Origin: Hygrocybe punicea | Lineage: Eukaryota; Basidiomycota; Agaricomycetes; Agaricales; Hygrophoraceae | Direction: 5' to 3' | DNA: 64,000 bases | NCBI GenBank assembly: GCA_963556145.1 | Contig: OY744465.1 | Span: 4,340,001 to 4,404,000 of the forward strand | In this document: piece by piece, positions 24,101 through 33,967 of the stretch | Layout: each line of letters opens with the position of its first letter | Numbering within the stretch: the stretch's first letter is position 1 | Notes under the pieces: generated by a model | Told to the model about the DNA's origin: nothing | Seen by the model: only the letters and a program-made list of their open reading frames with translations | Database searches by the model: none | Position numbers and translations under genes: made by a program

Positions 24101-24619
24101 GCCCTCGACAACGCCTCTATAACCGTCCGAAGTTCCCACCCGCTGACAGTTGCGTAGAAAAGTTGGATGGTGTGGTCAGGAAACACATCAAAGTATCTAA
24201 AATAAATTTCAATTATCAGTCAAGAAAAAAGACATGGACGCCGTTTCCAGTCCAAGTCAAACGGAGCACGAAGAGAAACCTCACGTGTGTCTCGAAGTCA
24301 CCTTGCTTTCTCCAAATCCCTGAACACACCCAGAACATCCGGCCAAGCAGACCTCGAACTTGTTCTGCCATGCTATCACGCTTTCGCTGTTGTAGGCAAA
24401 CAATCTGATGAGAAATGTTGCGGCACTGATGGTAACAGAGTCGGCCTTGACACAGAACCAATGAACGATGCCATCAAGGTCGGCTGGAATTGCCATTAAA
24501 TAGTTGTATATTGGCATTAAAATGTTCTCCCCAGTGTCAGTGGTATTGACAGGATTGTCACGAAGGTCGGCCAAGCGCGCCTCGATATCAGCCCTTGCAA
24601 GCGTTGTGGGACCACCCAT
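18164..24619 (-). CDS. SEN1: SEN1-like superfamily 1 RNA/DNA helicase
   Basis: A large nuclear helicase of the Sen1/senataxin family, which unwinds RNA-DNA hybrids and ends non-coding transcription. Eleven exons fit: 24619-24285, 24196-23544, 23442-23135, 23093-20647, 20592-20380, 20322-19571, 19516-19479, 19426-19350, 19304-18838, 18787-18648 and 18589-18164. They sum to 1952 codons in one frame. The N-terminal half is the helical Sen1 region (HWFCVKAD, FLIRLFAYNSE). The C-terminal third has the helicase motifs PPGTGKTS, APSNAAVDEVAHR, VIDEAAQAIE, DPQQLPPTV, QYRMHP, VDGFQGQEKD and RRMNVALTRAK. A short basic tail ends the protein. I chose ATG 24619 because an upstream ATG at 24748 overlaps the divergent translin start. 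The exon 3 acceptor and donor are the least certain. Confidence 0.93.
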
Positions 24620-24746
24620 GTGTAATGGTACTGGTGGAATGATGCCAACGCCGAACGTTTTTTGAAAGTACGAGTGGTGAGAGTGGCGGACGCGATTTGG
24701 CACGTGTGGAGTCACGACCACGACCAAGTCATATTCACACCGCGAC
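24620..24746. promoter_or_regulatory. Divergent promoter between SEN1 and translin
   Basis: 127 bp separate the two chosen start codons, so both genes must share or overlap promoter elements. No clear TATA box is seen. Confidence 0.55.
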
Positions 24747-25880
24747 ATGGACCCTCAGGACTTGGAGAACATCAATGGGTTACTCGACCGTGACGTCGAG
24801 CTACGAGAGGTATTTTCCAATATTATCATGACAGAAGAATTCCGACTCTCAACCTAGGTCCTAACGTTCTTCAGAAAATCAAGGAGCAAGTCACTGAATT
24901 TGACAAGAAGACGCGGACCATGGTTGGCCAGCTGAATAAGATACACTCAACGCCTGCGCACTCCAGTGAGATGTCAACTAAAGTGCGTGGGTCGGCTCCT
25001 GACCATTTTGCTCCAGTTCCTGCCTTGTTGGACTCGGTTCGCCCTACTCTGGTGACATGCCAAGAAACCTGCGCCGCTTTGGCTGCTCTGGTTCCTCCCA
25101 ATCAGTTCTGGCGCTGGAAAGACATGTGGTGTAACTCATTGCGAACTGCCATCTTCTCAGCAGCATTGGTGGAGTATTTAGCAAGTGGCACCTTGATAAC
25201 CTTGTCGCGTGTGGCAGAGACACTTGGCAGTAAGCCTTCACTGCATTCGTTTGGTGCATGTTGAACCCCTCTTACCAGTTAAGGCGGAATGGAAGGACCG
25301 ATTTGCTTTACCAGCTGAGGATTACCTTCATGGTATCGTTGGGTTAGTAAACGAATTGGTACGTTGCCATTTATCCTCCAGCTATTTCCGACGAGTCAGC
25401 ATCACCATCGCACTCTTGCAAAATTGCTGCCTTGGATGCGAACTCCGTACATAGGACATTTCGTTCAATTCAAAACAAAAAAGTCAGGGTCTCCGATGTG
25501 TGCTGAATGGTCGAACAGTCTCGCCTTGCGGTTAATGCGGTTACACTCGGCAACTTCGAAGAGCCGATCAGAATATCACTGTTTGTGAAGGACTTGTTTG
25601 CAGGATTTACCATGGTCAGCCCGTAGCGCAGCTGCCGTGTGGGAACTTGCCTTAACCTTCCTTGGACCATGATAGCTCAACCTGAAAAACGACACCCTTC
25701 GACGACGATTTGACAGTCTCAAGTATGATATTAAAAAGATTGAAGAAGGCAAGTCGATTACCTTTACGTCTTCATGTTATTTATCGTCATGTAGTTGTGT
25801 ATGATGTTTCCCTTCGTAAACTTACACCACCGTCGAAGAGTACAGTTAACATTGACGGTGTCAGCCTGGCATTGACGTGA
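24747..25880 (+). CDS. Translin, nucleic-acid-binding subunit of C3PO
   Basis: Translin forms ring-shaped oligomers that bind single-stranded nucleic acid and, with TRAX, form the C3PO nuclease. Seven exons fit exactly: 24747-24809, 24875-24965, 25017-25229, 25279-25358, 25519-25614, 25676-25748 and 25795-25880, giving 233 residues, the usual length. Family hallmarks are LNKIHST, LLDSVRP, WRWKDMW, LPAEDYLHGIVGL, LSRLAVNAVTLGNFEEP and RRRFDSLKYDIKKIEEVVYD. The sixth intron (25749-25794) begins with GC in the context AAG|GCAAGT and ends TAG, a GC-AG intron. The gene starts divergently from SEN1 and is followed in tandem by SGF29. Confidence 0.95.
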
Positions 25881-26091
25881 CAAGGCCTTGGAGTTTTCAT
25901 ATACATAAAAAAAAACATGTGTCGATTTATTTCCATTTCAAGCATGTTCGTGTGTGGCGCGGAACCTGAACTCAAAGTCGTTCAGAATCGCCAGGTCAGG
26001 TCTATTTGCATTATACCGTACCCTGTACAGTACCACACATACCTGTGCGGTTATAATTTCTTGCCTCGATCCCTTGTGGGAGAAATCATTT

Positions 26092-27426
26092 ATGGATAGA
26101 CGACGAGGTATTTCGAAACGTCCAGCCTCTTCAGAAGGTGTGTTCACAGTTCAAAGGCGAGAGAGCATTCAATAACCTTTCGGAATCCATGTGCACGCAG
26201 AAGTGGAATGTTGGTCCCATGCAGCGGCGTCCATATCAACGCTCTCAAACATGTACTTGAATCCTGACACGATAGAGACCATTGGGAAGGTGAACCGCTT
26301 GATATCCGCTTGGCCAACCGATGACATCGTCCCTGTCGACGGATTTGAAAGCGTCAGGACTACTCATAAGAAGCTTTCGTCAGCTCTTAACGAAATACGC
26401 AACACAGCTGATAGGGAAGTCAGGTCCGTTTCCTTTCTTATGTCCAGTTGCCAACGCCATCTGATCATCTCGTACAGAGCGATCGATGAGGCTATCGAAC
26501 ACCTTGGCGTGTTGATTGCTCTACGGAGAGCATCGGAGTCCTCCACACCAGGTAAGCAATGTTGTAATGACTGGCACGTACATCTTGAGCACCATCACAT
26601 TAGAGAAGAGAAACAAGAGACCAAGAGCTCCTTCACCCTCTGCAATCTCCTCCTTTCAGCTCTCTACGCCAGCTATATCACCGGTCAGCCGTAGCGTTAC
26701 CATAACAGTCCCGCTTCGCAGCTCTGTGGGACCCATCCCGTTTTCTCGTGATCCGAAAGCACGGAGGGAAGCACTCTCAAAACAATTACCACTGCAAGAA
26801 GGGAGAAAGGTTGCCTTTCATCCCCCAGCAGGGAACGGAACTACTACGGACGCTGACGAAAACACGTGGATTCTCGCCGTAGTTACCAAGTGCATCAACC
26901 AGGACAAAAATCGGCGCGTTCTCGACTCCATTGCCTCCACAGTTCGCATAATGATTTATTTTACATTTAGTTACGAAGTCCAGGACGCAGAAGACCACGA
27001 CAACGGGCAACCTGGACAGTGAGTTGATGTTTTCTGATGTAAATATTCGTGTCCTTATCTGCGCTGGAGGTGCTACAACACTACTCTGCGAGCCATAATT
27101 CCGTTGCCGGATCCAAACGCTGCACCAACAAGTGCTTCTCACTTGAATGCTTACCAGGAGTTCCCTGCTGGCTCCACTGTAATGGCGCTTTATCCTGATA
27201 CTAGCTGCTTCTATCGGGCAGAAGTACTCGCGTCCCCGAAAGACATGCAGCCTTCCGGACGGGTAGGTGCAGTTAAACATTTCCTCCAGACATCAACTGA
27301 CTGTCAGACACGTAGATCGCACCATCTTCAAAGTATCTACCGACATATAAACTAAAGTTCGAGGACGACGATAACCAGGTGAATTCCGTTGCTGCACAAT
27401 GGGTTGTCGAATGGCCAGGTTCATAG
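26092..27426 (+). CDS. SGF29: SAGA-associated factor 29 with tandem Tudor domain
   Basis: Subunit of the SAGA histone acetyltransferase module that reads methylated H3K4. The gene starts MDRRRGISKR and has several short introns. The N-terminal half is helical (IETIGKVNRLISAW, LSSALNEIRNTADREVR). A proline/serine linker follows (RPRAPSPSAISS). The C-terminal part is the SGF29 double Tudor: GRKVAFHPPAGNG, ENTWILAVVTKC, YEVQDAEDHD, then GSTVMALYPDTSCFYRAEV with the typical D-T-S-x-F-Y-R-A run, YKLKFEDDD, and a last exon ending AAQWVVEWPGS. The stop at 27424-27426 fits the family end. Exact boundaries of middle exons were not all checked. Confidence 0.9.
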
Positions 27427-27864
27427 TTGCAACACGGAATCTATTTTTAATACTTGTATCGTTATCTGTACGTAAATTGCATACTTGTGAGTCTCGTTGA
27501 TCAACCATCTTGCGAAACTTTGGGCAGGTGATTTCATTGAGCTCCACCGATGGTCAGTTCACGGCAACCAAATTGCAAACTAGGTATATCAGAAAGCTAT
27601 TTGAAAACTGAAAACAGTGATCACAATTTCATCAAGTGCTGGCGACGACCAAATACGAACGTTCATTAATAACGTTCATTCACGGTGTGTACCGTCACGG
27701 TGTGCTAGAACGAAATCGGTAATTTTAACACGGTCACCGTCAAATTCAGTGATGTCCAAAACAAGCACGCTGATCATGCTTGAAAGAACAGCCGTTGTTC
27801 CACTGACGTCGATGGCCACATATATAATGGCCTGTAATGACATGCTCCACCACTTTTGCTCCTC
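27427..27864 (+). promoter_or_regulatory. Promoter region of the first HSP20 gene
   Basis: Contains a heat-shock-element core GAACGTTC at 27657-27664 with a second AACGTTC at 27671-27677, and TATATAA at 27821-27827, 38 bp before the start codon. A third partial GAA/TTC cluster lies near 27781-27800. Confidence 0.55.
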
Positions 27865-28458
27865 ATGTCTCTCGCTCGCAACTTGAATTTCTTTCGCGAA
27901 TATAGCCCCCTCTTCCGTATGCTGGAAGAACCGCTCACTCGCTCACCGTCATACTCGCACACCCTCTCCGAAGACCCCTTCTTCCAAGTTTTGAACAACG
28001 CACGTCCTGCTGTGGATATAGCTGAAGAAGGGAACAAATACATAGTTCACGCGGATGTTCCTGGTGTGAAGAAGGAAAACTTGAACGTTAGAATCGAAAA
28101 CGGGGGAAGGAGTGTGACGATCGAAGGAAAGGTCGTAACGCAGCGATCGGAAACTGGCCCACACGCTCAGCAATCGCGGGCTGCGGCATCTGAAGGTGAC
28201 ACTATGTATTTCTATTTCATGCATTTCACGATGCTGAAAACCTTTCTCTCAGGAACGGTTTCCCGATTACACGGAGAGCCATCGAACCAAATTTCGTCTG
28301 AAAGGTTCTTCAAAGGTAGTTCTGCCTTCTGTCGCACCGTCTGGTTGCCGAGACCAGTCGATGGAAACAAAGTAACTGCGAAGTTGGAAGATGGCGTCCT
28401 GACCCTCACCATTCCGAAGGCGGAGGACAAGGCCAGCATCCAGATTACCGTGGAATGA
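27865..28458 (+). CDS. Small heat-shock protein HSP20 (copy A)
   Basis: An ATP-independent holdase chaperone of the alpha-crystallin family. It starts MSLARNLNFFREYSPLF, a hydrophobic N-terminal arm. The alpha-crystallin domain begins PAVDIAEEGNKYIVHADVPG and ends DGVLTLTIPKAEDKASIQI. One intron fits, from GTGACA after 28190 to CTCTCAG at 28251; it is free of in-frame stops, so retention would only lengthen the loop between the strands. ATG 27865 is chosen because it matches the start of copy B. The paralogue lies 278 bp downstream in the same orientation. Confidence 0.93.
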   Translation: MSLARNLNFFREYSPLFRMLEEPLTRSPSYSHTLSEDPFFQVLNNARPAVDIAEEGNKYIVHADVPGVKKENLNVRIENGGRSVTIEGKVVTQRSETGPHAQQSRAAASEGDTMYFYFMHFTMLKTFLSGTVSRLHGEPSNQISSERFFKGSSAFCRTVWLPRPVDGNKVTAKLEDGVLTLTIPKAEDKASIQITVE

Positions 28459-28568
28459 GTTGTGTGATTGCTTGGCGAATCTATGTTTTTGTTTTTGTTT
28501 TTCCTGTGTGTACGATACATGTTTGTTCTATATTACCGTAGCTTTACTAAATAATACTAATGTACTGG

Positions 28569-28586
28569 TTCTGGAAACTTCCGAAA
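28569..28586 (+). promoter_or_regulatory. Heat-shock element upstream of HSP20 copy B
   Basis: TTCTGGAAACTTCCGAAA is four alternating 5-bp HSE units (TTCnnGAAnnTTCnnAAA) with only the last unit off consensus by one base. This is the binding pattern of the HSF1 trimer. It lies 150 bp before the start codon. Confidence 0.75.
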
Positions 28587-28681
28587 CATGCCGGCTTGAC
28601 CGTGACGTAGGCCCCTCCACTTGATGCCGGAGCCACAGATTTCTCTCCCTTCTGAGTCGATATCGGATCCGACCGCTCACG

Positions 28682-28688
28682 TATATAA
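28682..28688 (+). promoter_or_regulatory. TATA box of HSP20 copy B
   Basis: TATATAA, 48 bp before the start codon, downstream of the heat-shock element. The first copy has the same box at a similar distance. Confidence 0.65.
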
Positions 28689-28735
28689 GGCTCGAAAGGA
28701 GCACCCAACCGACAACGGTCCTTACCCACAAAACA

Positions 28736-29304
28736 ATGTCTCTTGCTCGTCATTTCTTCCGCGAGTTTCGTCCATTCTTCCGAATGTTTCAAGAGCCACT
28801 CGCTCGCTCGCCCTCATATTCGTTCCCATCGCACCCTCTCTTTGAAGACCCATTCTTCCAAGTTTTGACAACAGCACATCCCGCCGTGGATATAGCTGAA
28901 GAAGGGAACAAATACGTAGTTCATGCGGATGTTCCTGGTGTGAAGAAGGAAAACTTGACTGTTAGAATCGAAGATGGGGGAAGGAGTCTGACAATTGAAG
29001 GAAAGGTCGCTGTTCAACGGCCGGAAACTGCGTCTGGAGGTGCTCCAGGTACGTGTACCCATTTCATGCATTTCACCAGGCTCAAATAATTTACCCTTCA
29101 GGAACGGTTGTCCAAGGAGAGCAGCCTTCGAACCAAATTTCGTCTGAAAGGTCCTTCACCGGCAGTTCTACCTTTTCCCGCACAGTCTGGTTGCCGCAAC
29201 CAGTCGATGGCAACAATGTAGCTGCAAAGTTGCAGGATGGTATCCTGACCCTCACCATCCCGAAGGCGGAGGACAAGGCCAGCATCAAAGTTGCTGTGGA
29301 ATGA
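28736..29304 (+). CDS. Small heat-shock protein HSP20 (copy B)
   Basis: Starts MSLARHFFREFRPFFRMF and carries the alpha-crystallin domain from PAVDIAEEGNKYVVHADVPG to ILTLTIPKAEDKASIKVAVE. One intron, from GTACGTGT near 29050 to CCCTTCAG at 29100, interrupts the same codon position as in copy A, so the pair arose by tandem duplication after the intron existed. The N-terminal arm and the loop before the intron differ most between copies. A strong heat-shock element and TATA box precede it. Confidence 0.95.
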
Positions 29305-29569
29305 ATATGTTGTGTACTTTCCACAAATTGTAACTTAGCTCTGTATCGGTAGCCCCTCGACTTATATCTTTCTTTACTTGATCACCGATTTATTGTCTGC
29401 GCAAGTTCGAAGAACCTGCACTTGCACATGCCACAACGTTCACACCCTTGACTTTGCGGCCACGCCATCAAGTCTTCATTAAAAAGCCTTTGCTTTCCAT
29501 GTCCATTTGTTTTCATTACTAGTCGTACTCTTCCTGTCCCTTGCAGATACACCACCAACCTACGACAAG

Positions 29570-30872
29570 ATGGCTTCCTCTGTTGACCCCTCTTTACTTG
29601 GGCATCCTCAGGCTTCCAAACAAATTGATATGGAGTACTCCGAAAACGAGGACGAAGTAGACCAACTTGACTCGGACTCGGACATGGAGGATATTCTAAA
29701 CCCAGACGCGTCGAGTGTGTTGCAGAAATCCGAGGCTGCAGAGGGCGGCGAGCGTTTACCGGGGCACAGCCTATTGCCCGCTACGCGCCTAGAAAATATC
29801 ATTCAGGCAGACGGTACATGGTACATGCCACGCTCCAAATATTTTGCTGATGTCCTGCATATCCAACGTAGGTGTCACTGGTCATTTGTCCATGTCGAAG
29901 GAAGCGCTATTTATGGTTTCTCTTGCCACGGTGTGTTAACATCCCATCATTGTCATTCTCCTGGCATTCATGTTGCGAAGGAGGAGTTTATCAAACGCAT
30001 GTTGCAAGCTGGTCATCGCCAGGCTTCCATTGATCGACGGAGTGCAGTAAATTATCGGGACATGGGTAGATTCCAGCCCATATCATAATCTTGTCTGAGT
30101 TGACATCATCTAACAGCTTCGACCGTTGGACAATATCAAGAATTTATGTTTCTCCACGGTCTGTCTCATCACATGGGCATTTGTATTCTCACGCAATACG
30201 TTTACAGATACGATTCCTAGTCCCCTTCCGTTATGCGATGCCCTTCAGCGTCGTGAAGCAAAGGAGAAGGAAATTCTGGAGGAAGATCCAGCAATGTCAA
30301 CGTGGACGTCGTCAGGGTCTTTCCCTGGCAATCACTCCAATGCTCCTAAAGGAAAGGGGAGGAGTCGCACTGTGAACGGAAAGGAAAGGGCAGATGGGAG
30401 TATGACCGTCATAAAAAGGGAAAGGAGATCAAGAGATATTAACGGTCGGTGGAGTTACACCAACGGCGAGCATACAGGCGTTGATGGTGTCGAAGCAACT
30501 TCTTGGCCTCCCTGCTCATGGCCTGCTGATGAACAGCCCCCTTTCGGACCCCCACCTCCCCCCTCAGCACAAAATGGCATGGCTTCGGTCTCAGCCGGTT
30601 ACCCGCCCGAAGGAGAATTCGAAACACTTCGTCCGCCACATACCCACACCATCACACCCATTCGATCCCGCGACGAGCAAACAGAGTTCTCCTCATCTCT
30701 CCCTTACCAGCAAACTACTTTTCCTTCTCAAGATGAAAGCTGGCCGGGCCAATACACTGGTCCCGCAAGTGGGTTTCTCCGTCCGCACGGACCTTTTGGC
30801 CGTATCCCTCCAAATCCTGGTCGTACAATCTACTCACAGCAACATAGCGCTGAGTCATCTTCGTTGGGATGA
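29570..30872 (+). CDS. Histone-fold protein of the Dpb3/CHRAC/POLE4 type
   Basis: A CBF/NF-Y-type histone fold, probably the small subunit of a chromatin or polymerase-epsilon complex. An acidic N-terminus (ENEDEVDQLDSDSDMED) precedes LLPATRLENIIQADGVTG, LSMSKEALFMVSLATEEFI and RRSAVNYRDMASTV, spliced from four introns with consistent phases. After TIPSPLPLCDALQRREAKEKE comes a long tail rich in P, S, G and basic residues, ending SSSLG. The acidic start and RRxAVNYRDMA pattern fit fungal Dpb3/CHRAC-like proteins more than NF-YC. I start at ATG 29570, just after a likely 5'-UTR acceptor (TTGCAG at 29546). Which complex it joins is inference. Confidence 0.75.
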
Positions 30873-31028
30873 CATTCATTTGTACCGTCGTCGTGAAGTA
30901 CTAGATTTTTTTGGGACCCTTATATTTCATCATCGCAGTCTTCAATGCCACTTCAATGCCAAAAATCTTATCTGCATTACCTAATAATCTTATCAGTTTT
31001 ATCAACTATTTCACCTTCACATGGACTC

Positions 31029-32614
31029 ATGGGCACTGAACCCAACCCCAGCGCTCTCCCAATCATCAATATTGCACCTTTCTTAAATCGATATGACCTT
31101 AATGCGCAAGCATCTACGTCTGCTGCGCTGCACGAAGCTTGTGTCAAATTCGGCTTCTTCTATCTCGACTTATCGTCATATCTCGACCCATCCGATCCGG
31201 AGGAACTGGTAAAGCTAGCACGCGAATTCTTTTCATTGCCACAGGGACAAAAAGACAGCATCTCGTTGAGCAATCAAGATTTTGCGCGAGGTTCGTTGAC
31301 TTGGTCGCTCTTCGAAACTGCCTCTCTTAATGGAAAAACCACCAGGATACGCAAGATTAAAGGAAAATGTAACCAACGGAAAGGCAGATAACCACGAAGG
31401 AATAGACTTTTACCGTCCTGTCGAGAAGCCTGACAAGTCTAAACCTTTGTGGGGGGAAAACCAATGGCCAACTGTGCTTGGTTTCAAGGAAAAATATGAC
31501 GCGTGGATCCTGAAGATGAAGAATTTAGGGCTGGTTGTCATGGAAGCGTGCGATATTTCCTCGTTCCTCTTCTCAAGTGTAATGTCACGAATCGCATCAG
31601 GATGGCAGCCGGTTTAGGAATGAGACCGGAAGAATGGGATGGCTTGCGTGCGCAAGTGGACGATAGCTTTTGGGTAATGCGAATCATTGGTTTGCCCTCT
31701 CTTACTCGCACAATATTGGTCCTCACACCTCACAATAGGATACCCCCCTCTCCCGAATGACCACGACGGGTTTTCATGCGGAGCACACAAGTACGATCAA
31801 TCGATTTTCGTACCAATAGTTGCTGATAGTATTCCTTCCTGCAGAGACTACGGTTATTATTATTATGTCAATTTATCGAATAAATTGTTGATCTCGTTCA
31901 ATGGCAACAGGTTGCCTAACGTGAGTTTATTAGCCTTGTACGGCAATGTAACTGAACGTGTAGCCCCCACTTTTGCATAGATTCCTGTACGCAGATCCGA
32001 CACCGTCAGCATTACAAGTATTTTTGAGGTGTTCCGGAGAAAGGGAAGTGGTTCAAAATGACTTGCCAGCAGAGCAAGGCGAAGAAGATGGAAAATGGAT
32101 CACCGTTGACCCAATTCCCGGTTGTGTCGTATGTAACATAGGTGAAAGTAGGTGCTCTCACTGCAGAGTCATGGAATATTCTTATTGATCGAGGAAATTT
32201 CAGTGTGGGAGATCTGGACGAATGGCTTGTATAGAAGCACTTTACACCGTGTGATACACAGGGGGTCAAACTACCGGTAACTTATGATTTATCCTTTGGA
32301 CACCTGGTCAGCTGAGTTCATCTGTTTATTTTTCCAAACAGTGTTTCGTAAGAAATTCGTTTCATTATTTGGCATCTGCTGGCTTTTTCATGTCGCTTCC
32401 ATCAAGGATTCCTTTTTTTTTCGAGCCCAACTTCACAGCTCATGTCAAACCATTAGCGGCTGCCCTTCGACTGCAAGAACGCGAAGCACGTACGACTACG
32501 GAACAGGACTCGGAGGAGTTGCCCCAGGCGAAGTATAACCCGGTGATATACGGGGATTTTTTGATGGCGAAGGTCGGCAACAATTTTGCTCTCGGCAAGG
32601 GCAAATACAATTAA
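31029..32614 (+). CDS. 2-oxoglutarate/Fe(II) oxygenase of the isopenicillin-N-synthase-like family
   Basis: Oxidises a small substrate using Fe(II) and 2-oxoglutarate. Ten exons give 359 in-frame codons: 31029-31290, 31346-31547, 31601-31689, 31739-31790, 31845-31852, 31911-31920, 31981-32147, 32204-32276, 32342-32347 and 32407-32614. The N-terminal non-haem dioxygenase domain has PIINIAPFL, CVKFGFFYL and AREFFSLP. The iron ligands are H and D of HKDYGCLTFLY and H of LHRVIHRGSNY, and RVS binds 2-oxoglutarate. The 8-nt and 10-nt exons encode most of KDYGCLT, including the ligand Asp, and the 6-nt exon encodes VS of the RVS motif. Without them the frame and the active site are lost, which supports them. 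Substrate unknown; no biosynthetic cluster surrounds it. Confidence 0.9.
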
Positions 32615-33187
32615 AAAATCTGACATGTAAGACGTGACTCGTAAGCATCTACCTCATCATATGCCTATGAGTCTTTGACGTACTCCTCACTCAAAGGCAT
32701 AAATTTAGTTTGCCCATTGGAAACCACGACATCATGTTATTACAGTCATATCCAGCATTTCGCGAACTTCAGAAACCGTAGTACCCAAACACATGGACAA
32801 GGCTGTTTCCTACAAAAAACGTGCTCTCCACGGTAGTGAAACAATCCTACCGATTTACTGCCGAAAATAATGAAGAAGTCGGAATGTGAGTAACATTATA
32901 TAGCGAGAAACCTGTCTCATGCATCAACATATGCATCAACCATGAACTACCTTGGAGAAGGGACTACATAGACTCTTGAAGAACCAATGTCGAACGACTG
33001 CCAGATAAACTTATCTGGTTTAAGAGAATGTTATCGTAAGACAAGGGAGGCGGCATAGATCAATTCTAGTGTTAACTGTGATTTGAGTACCTCAAGACTT
33101 TACGCAACGCCATGAACGGCGGACAGCTAGCGGGCCTCACAGACTTTTGCAAAAGTCTGACTATAAGCACGATGTGAAAATAAAAAA
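32615..33187. other. Intergenic, convergent gene ends
   Basis: Lies between the oxygenase stop and the eS19 stop. No coding frame or RNA gene recognised. Confidence 0.5.
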
Positions 33188-33773
33188 TTATTCTTCCTCC
33201 TCTGCTTCCTCCGCCTCTTCCTCTTCCTCTTCCTCCTCCTTTGCTGCGTCTACCACTGAGGTTGCAATTCGATCCAAATCCCGCTGTCCATCCTGAGTTA
33301 TCCGCCGTCCACCATTCTCAGACTTTTCCAAGACACCAATTTTCTCCAACGATTGGCATACTTTTCGTTGTATATTTGACGATGCATCGGCGTGGTGAGA
33401 AGGACGATTCCCGCGATTGTTGCGGCCACCGTGAAGTTTTGCTAGAGCACCAATGCCCACATCTTTGCGAAGGTAAATGTGCCGTGCAACGGAGGCTACA
33501 TGACATCAACATTTTCTTAGATGAATAATCCGGACAACGGGGAAACGCACCTGCGCGGATGTAATACCAATCAGGGTCATATGGTGCAAGCTCTTTGAAT
33601 GAGCCAGTTTTTACTAGGTCAACCCACGCAGGCACTTCTAGTTTTCCCGATCTCTTCAAATGAGAAGAATATGCAGCAATGAAAGCATCAGCGCTAAAGG
33701 AGGGTCAGGGCGTTGTTCGTTCTTTAGCTACCAACACACGTCGCACAAACCTAATGTCTCGCACTCCTGGCAT
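33188..33773 (-). CDS. RPS19: 40S ribosomal protein eS19
   Basis: Small-subunit ribosomal protein needed for 18S rRNA maturation. Exons begin MPGVRDI (ATG at 33773), then [64 protein letters not shown] and [18 protein letters not shown], the central conserved blocks of eS19. Introns start GTTTGTGC, and GTGCGTTT before the ASVARH exon. The C-terminus has an unusually long glutamate-rich tail after VVDAAK (about 17 residues, mostly E). It is divergent from the F-box gene with 194 bp between starts. Confidence 0.95.
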
Positions 33774-33967
33774 ATTTTCACGAGGAGGATCTTGAGGAAA
33801 TTTGGGATTTGGGACTGGGAGGTGTACTCGTGATTAAAGTTTACAGCCACACTGTGTAGTTTAATTAGTCAGCATTAAGCATATATACAGACTTAACAAT
33901 TATTATTGATAAATATTTTTGCGTTATTGATACTCGCTCCTCCAAGTTCACAGTTGCACCGGCACCT

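Noticed and set aside
24281..24748. SEN1 start at 24748
   Set aside because: That ATG shares bases with the translin start on the other strand and adds a stretch unlike the family; ATG 24619 fits better.
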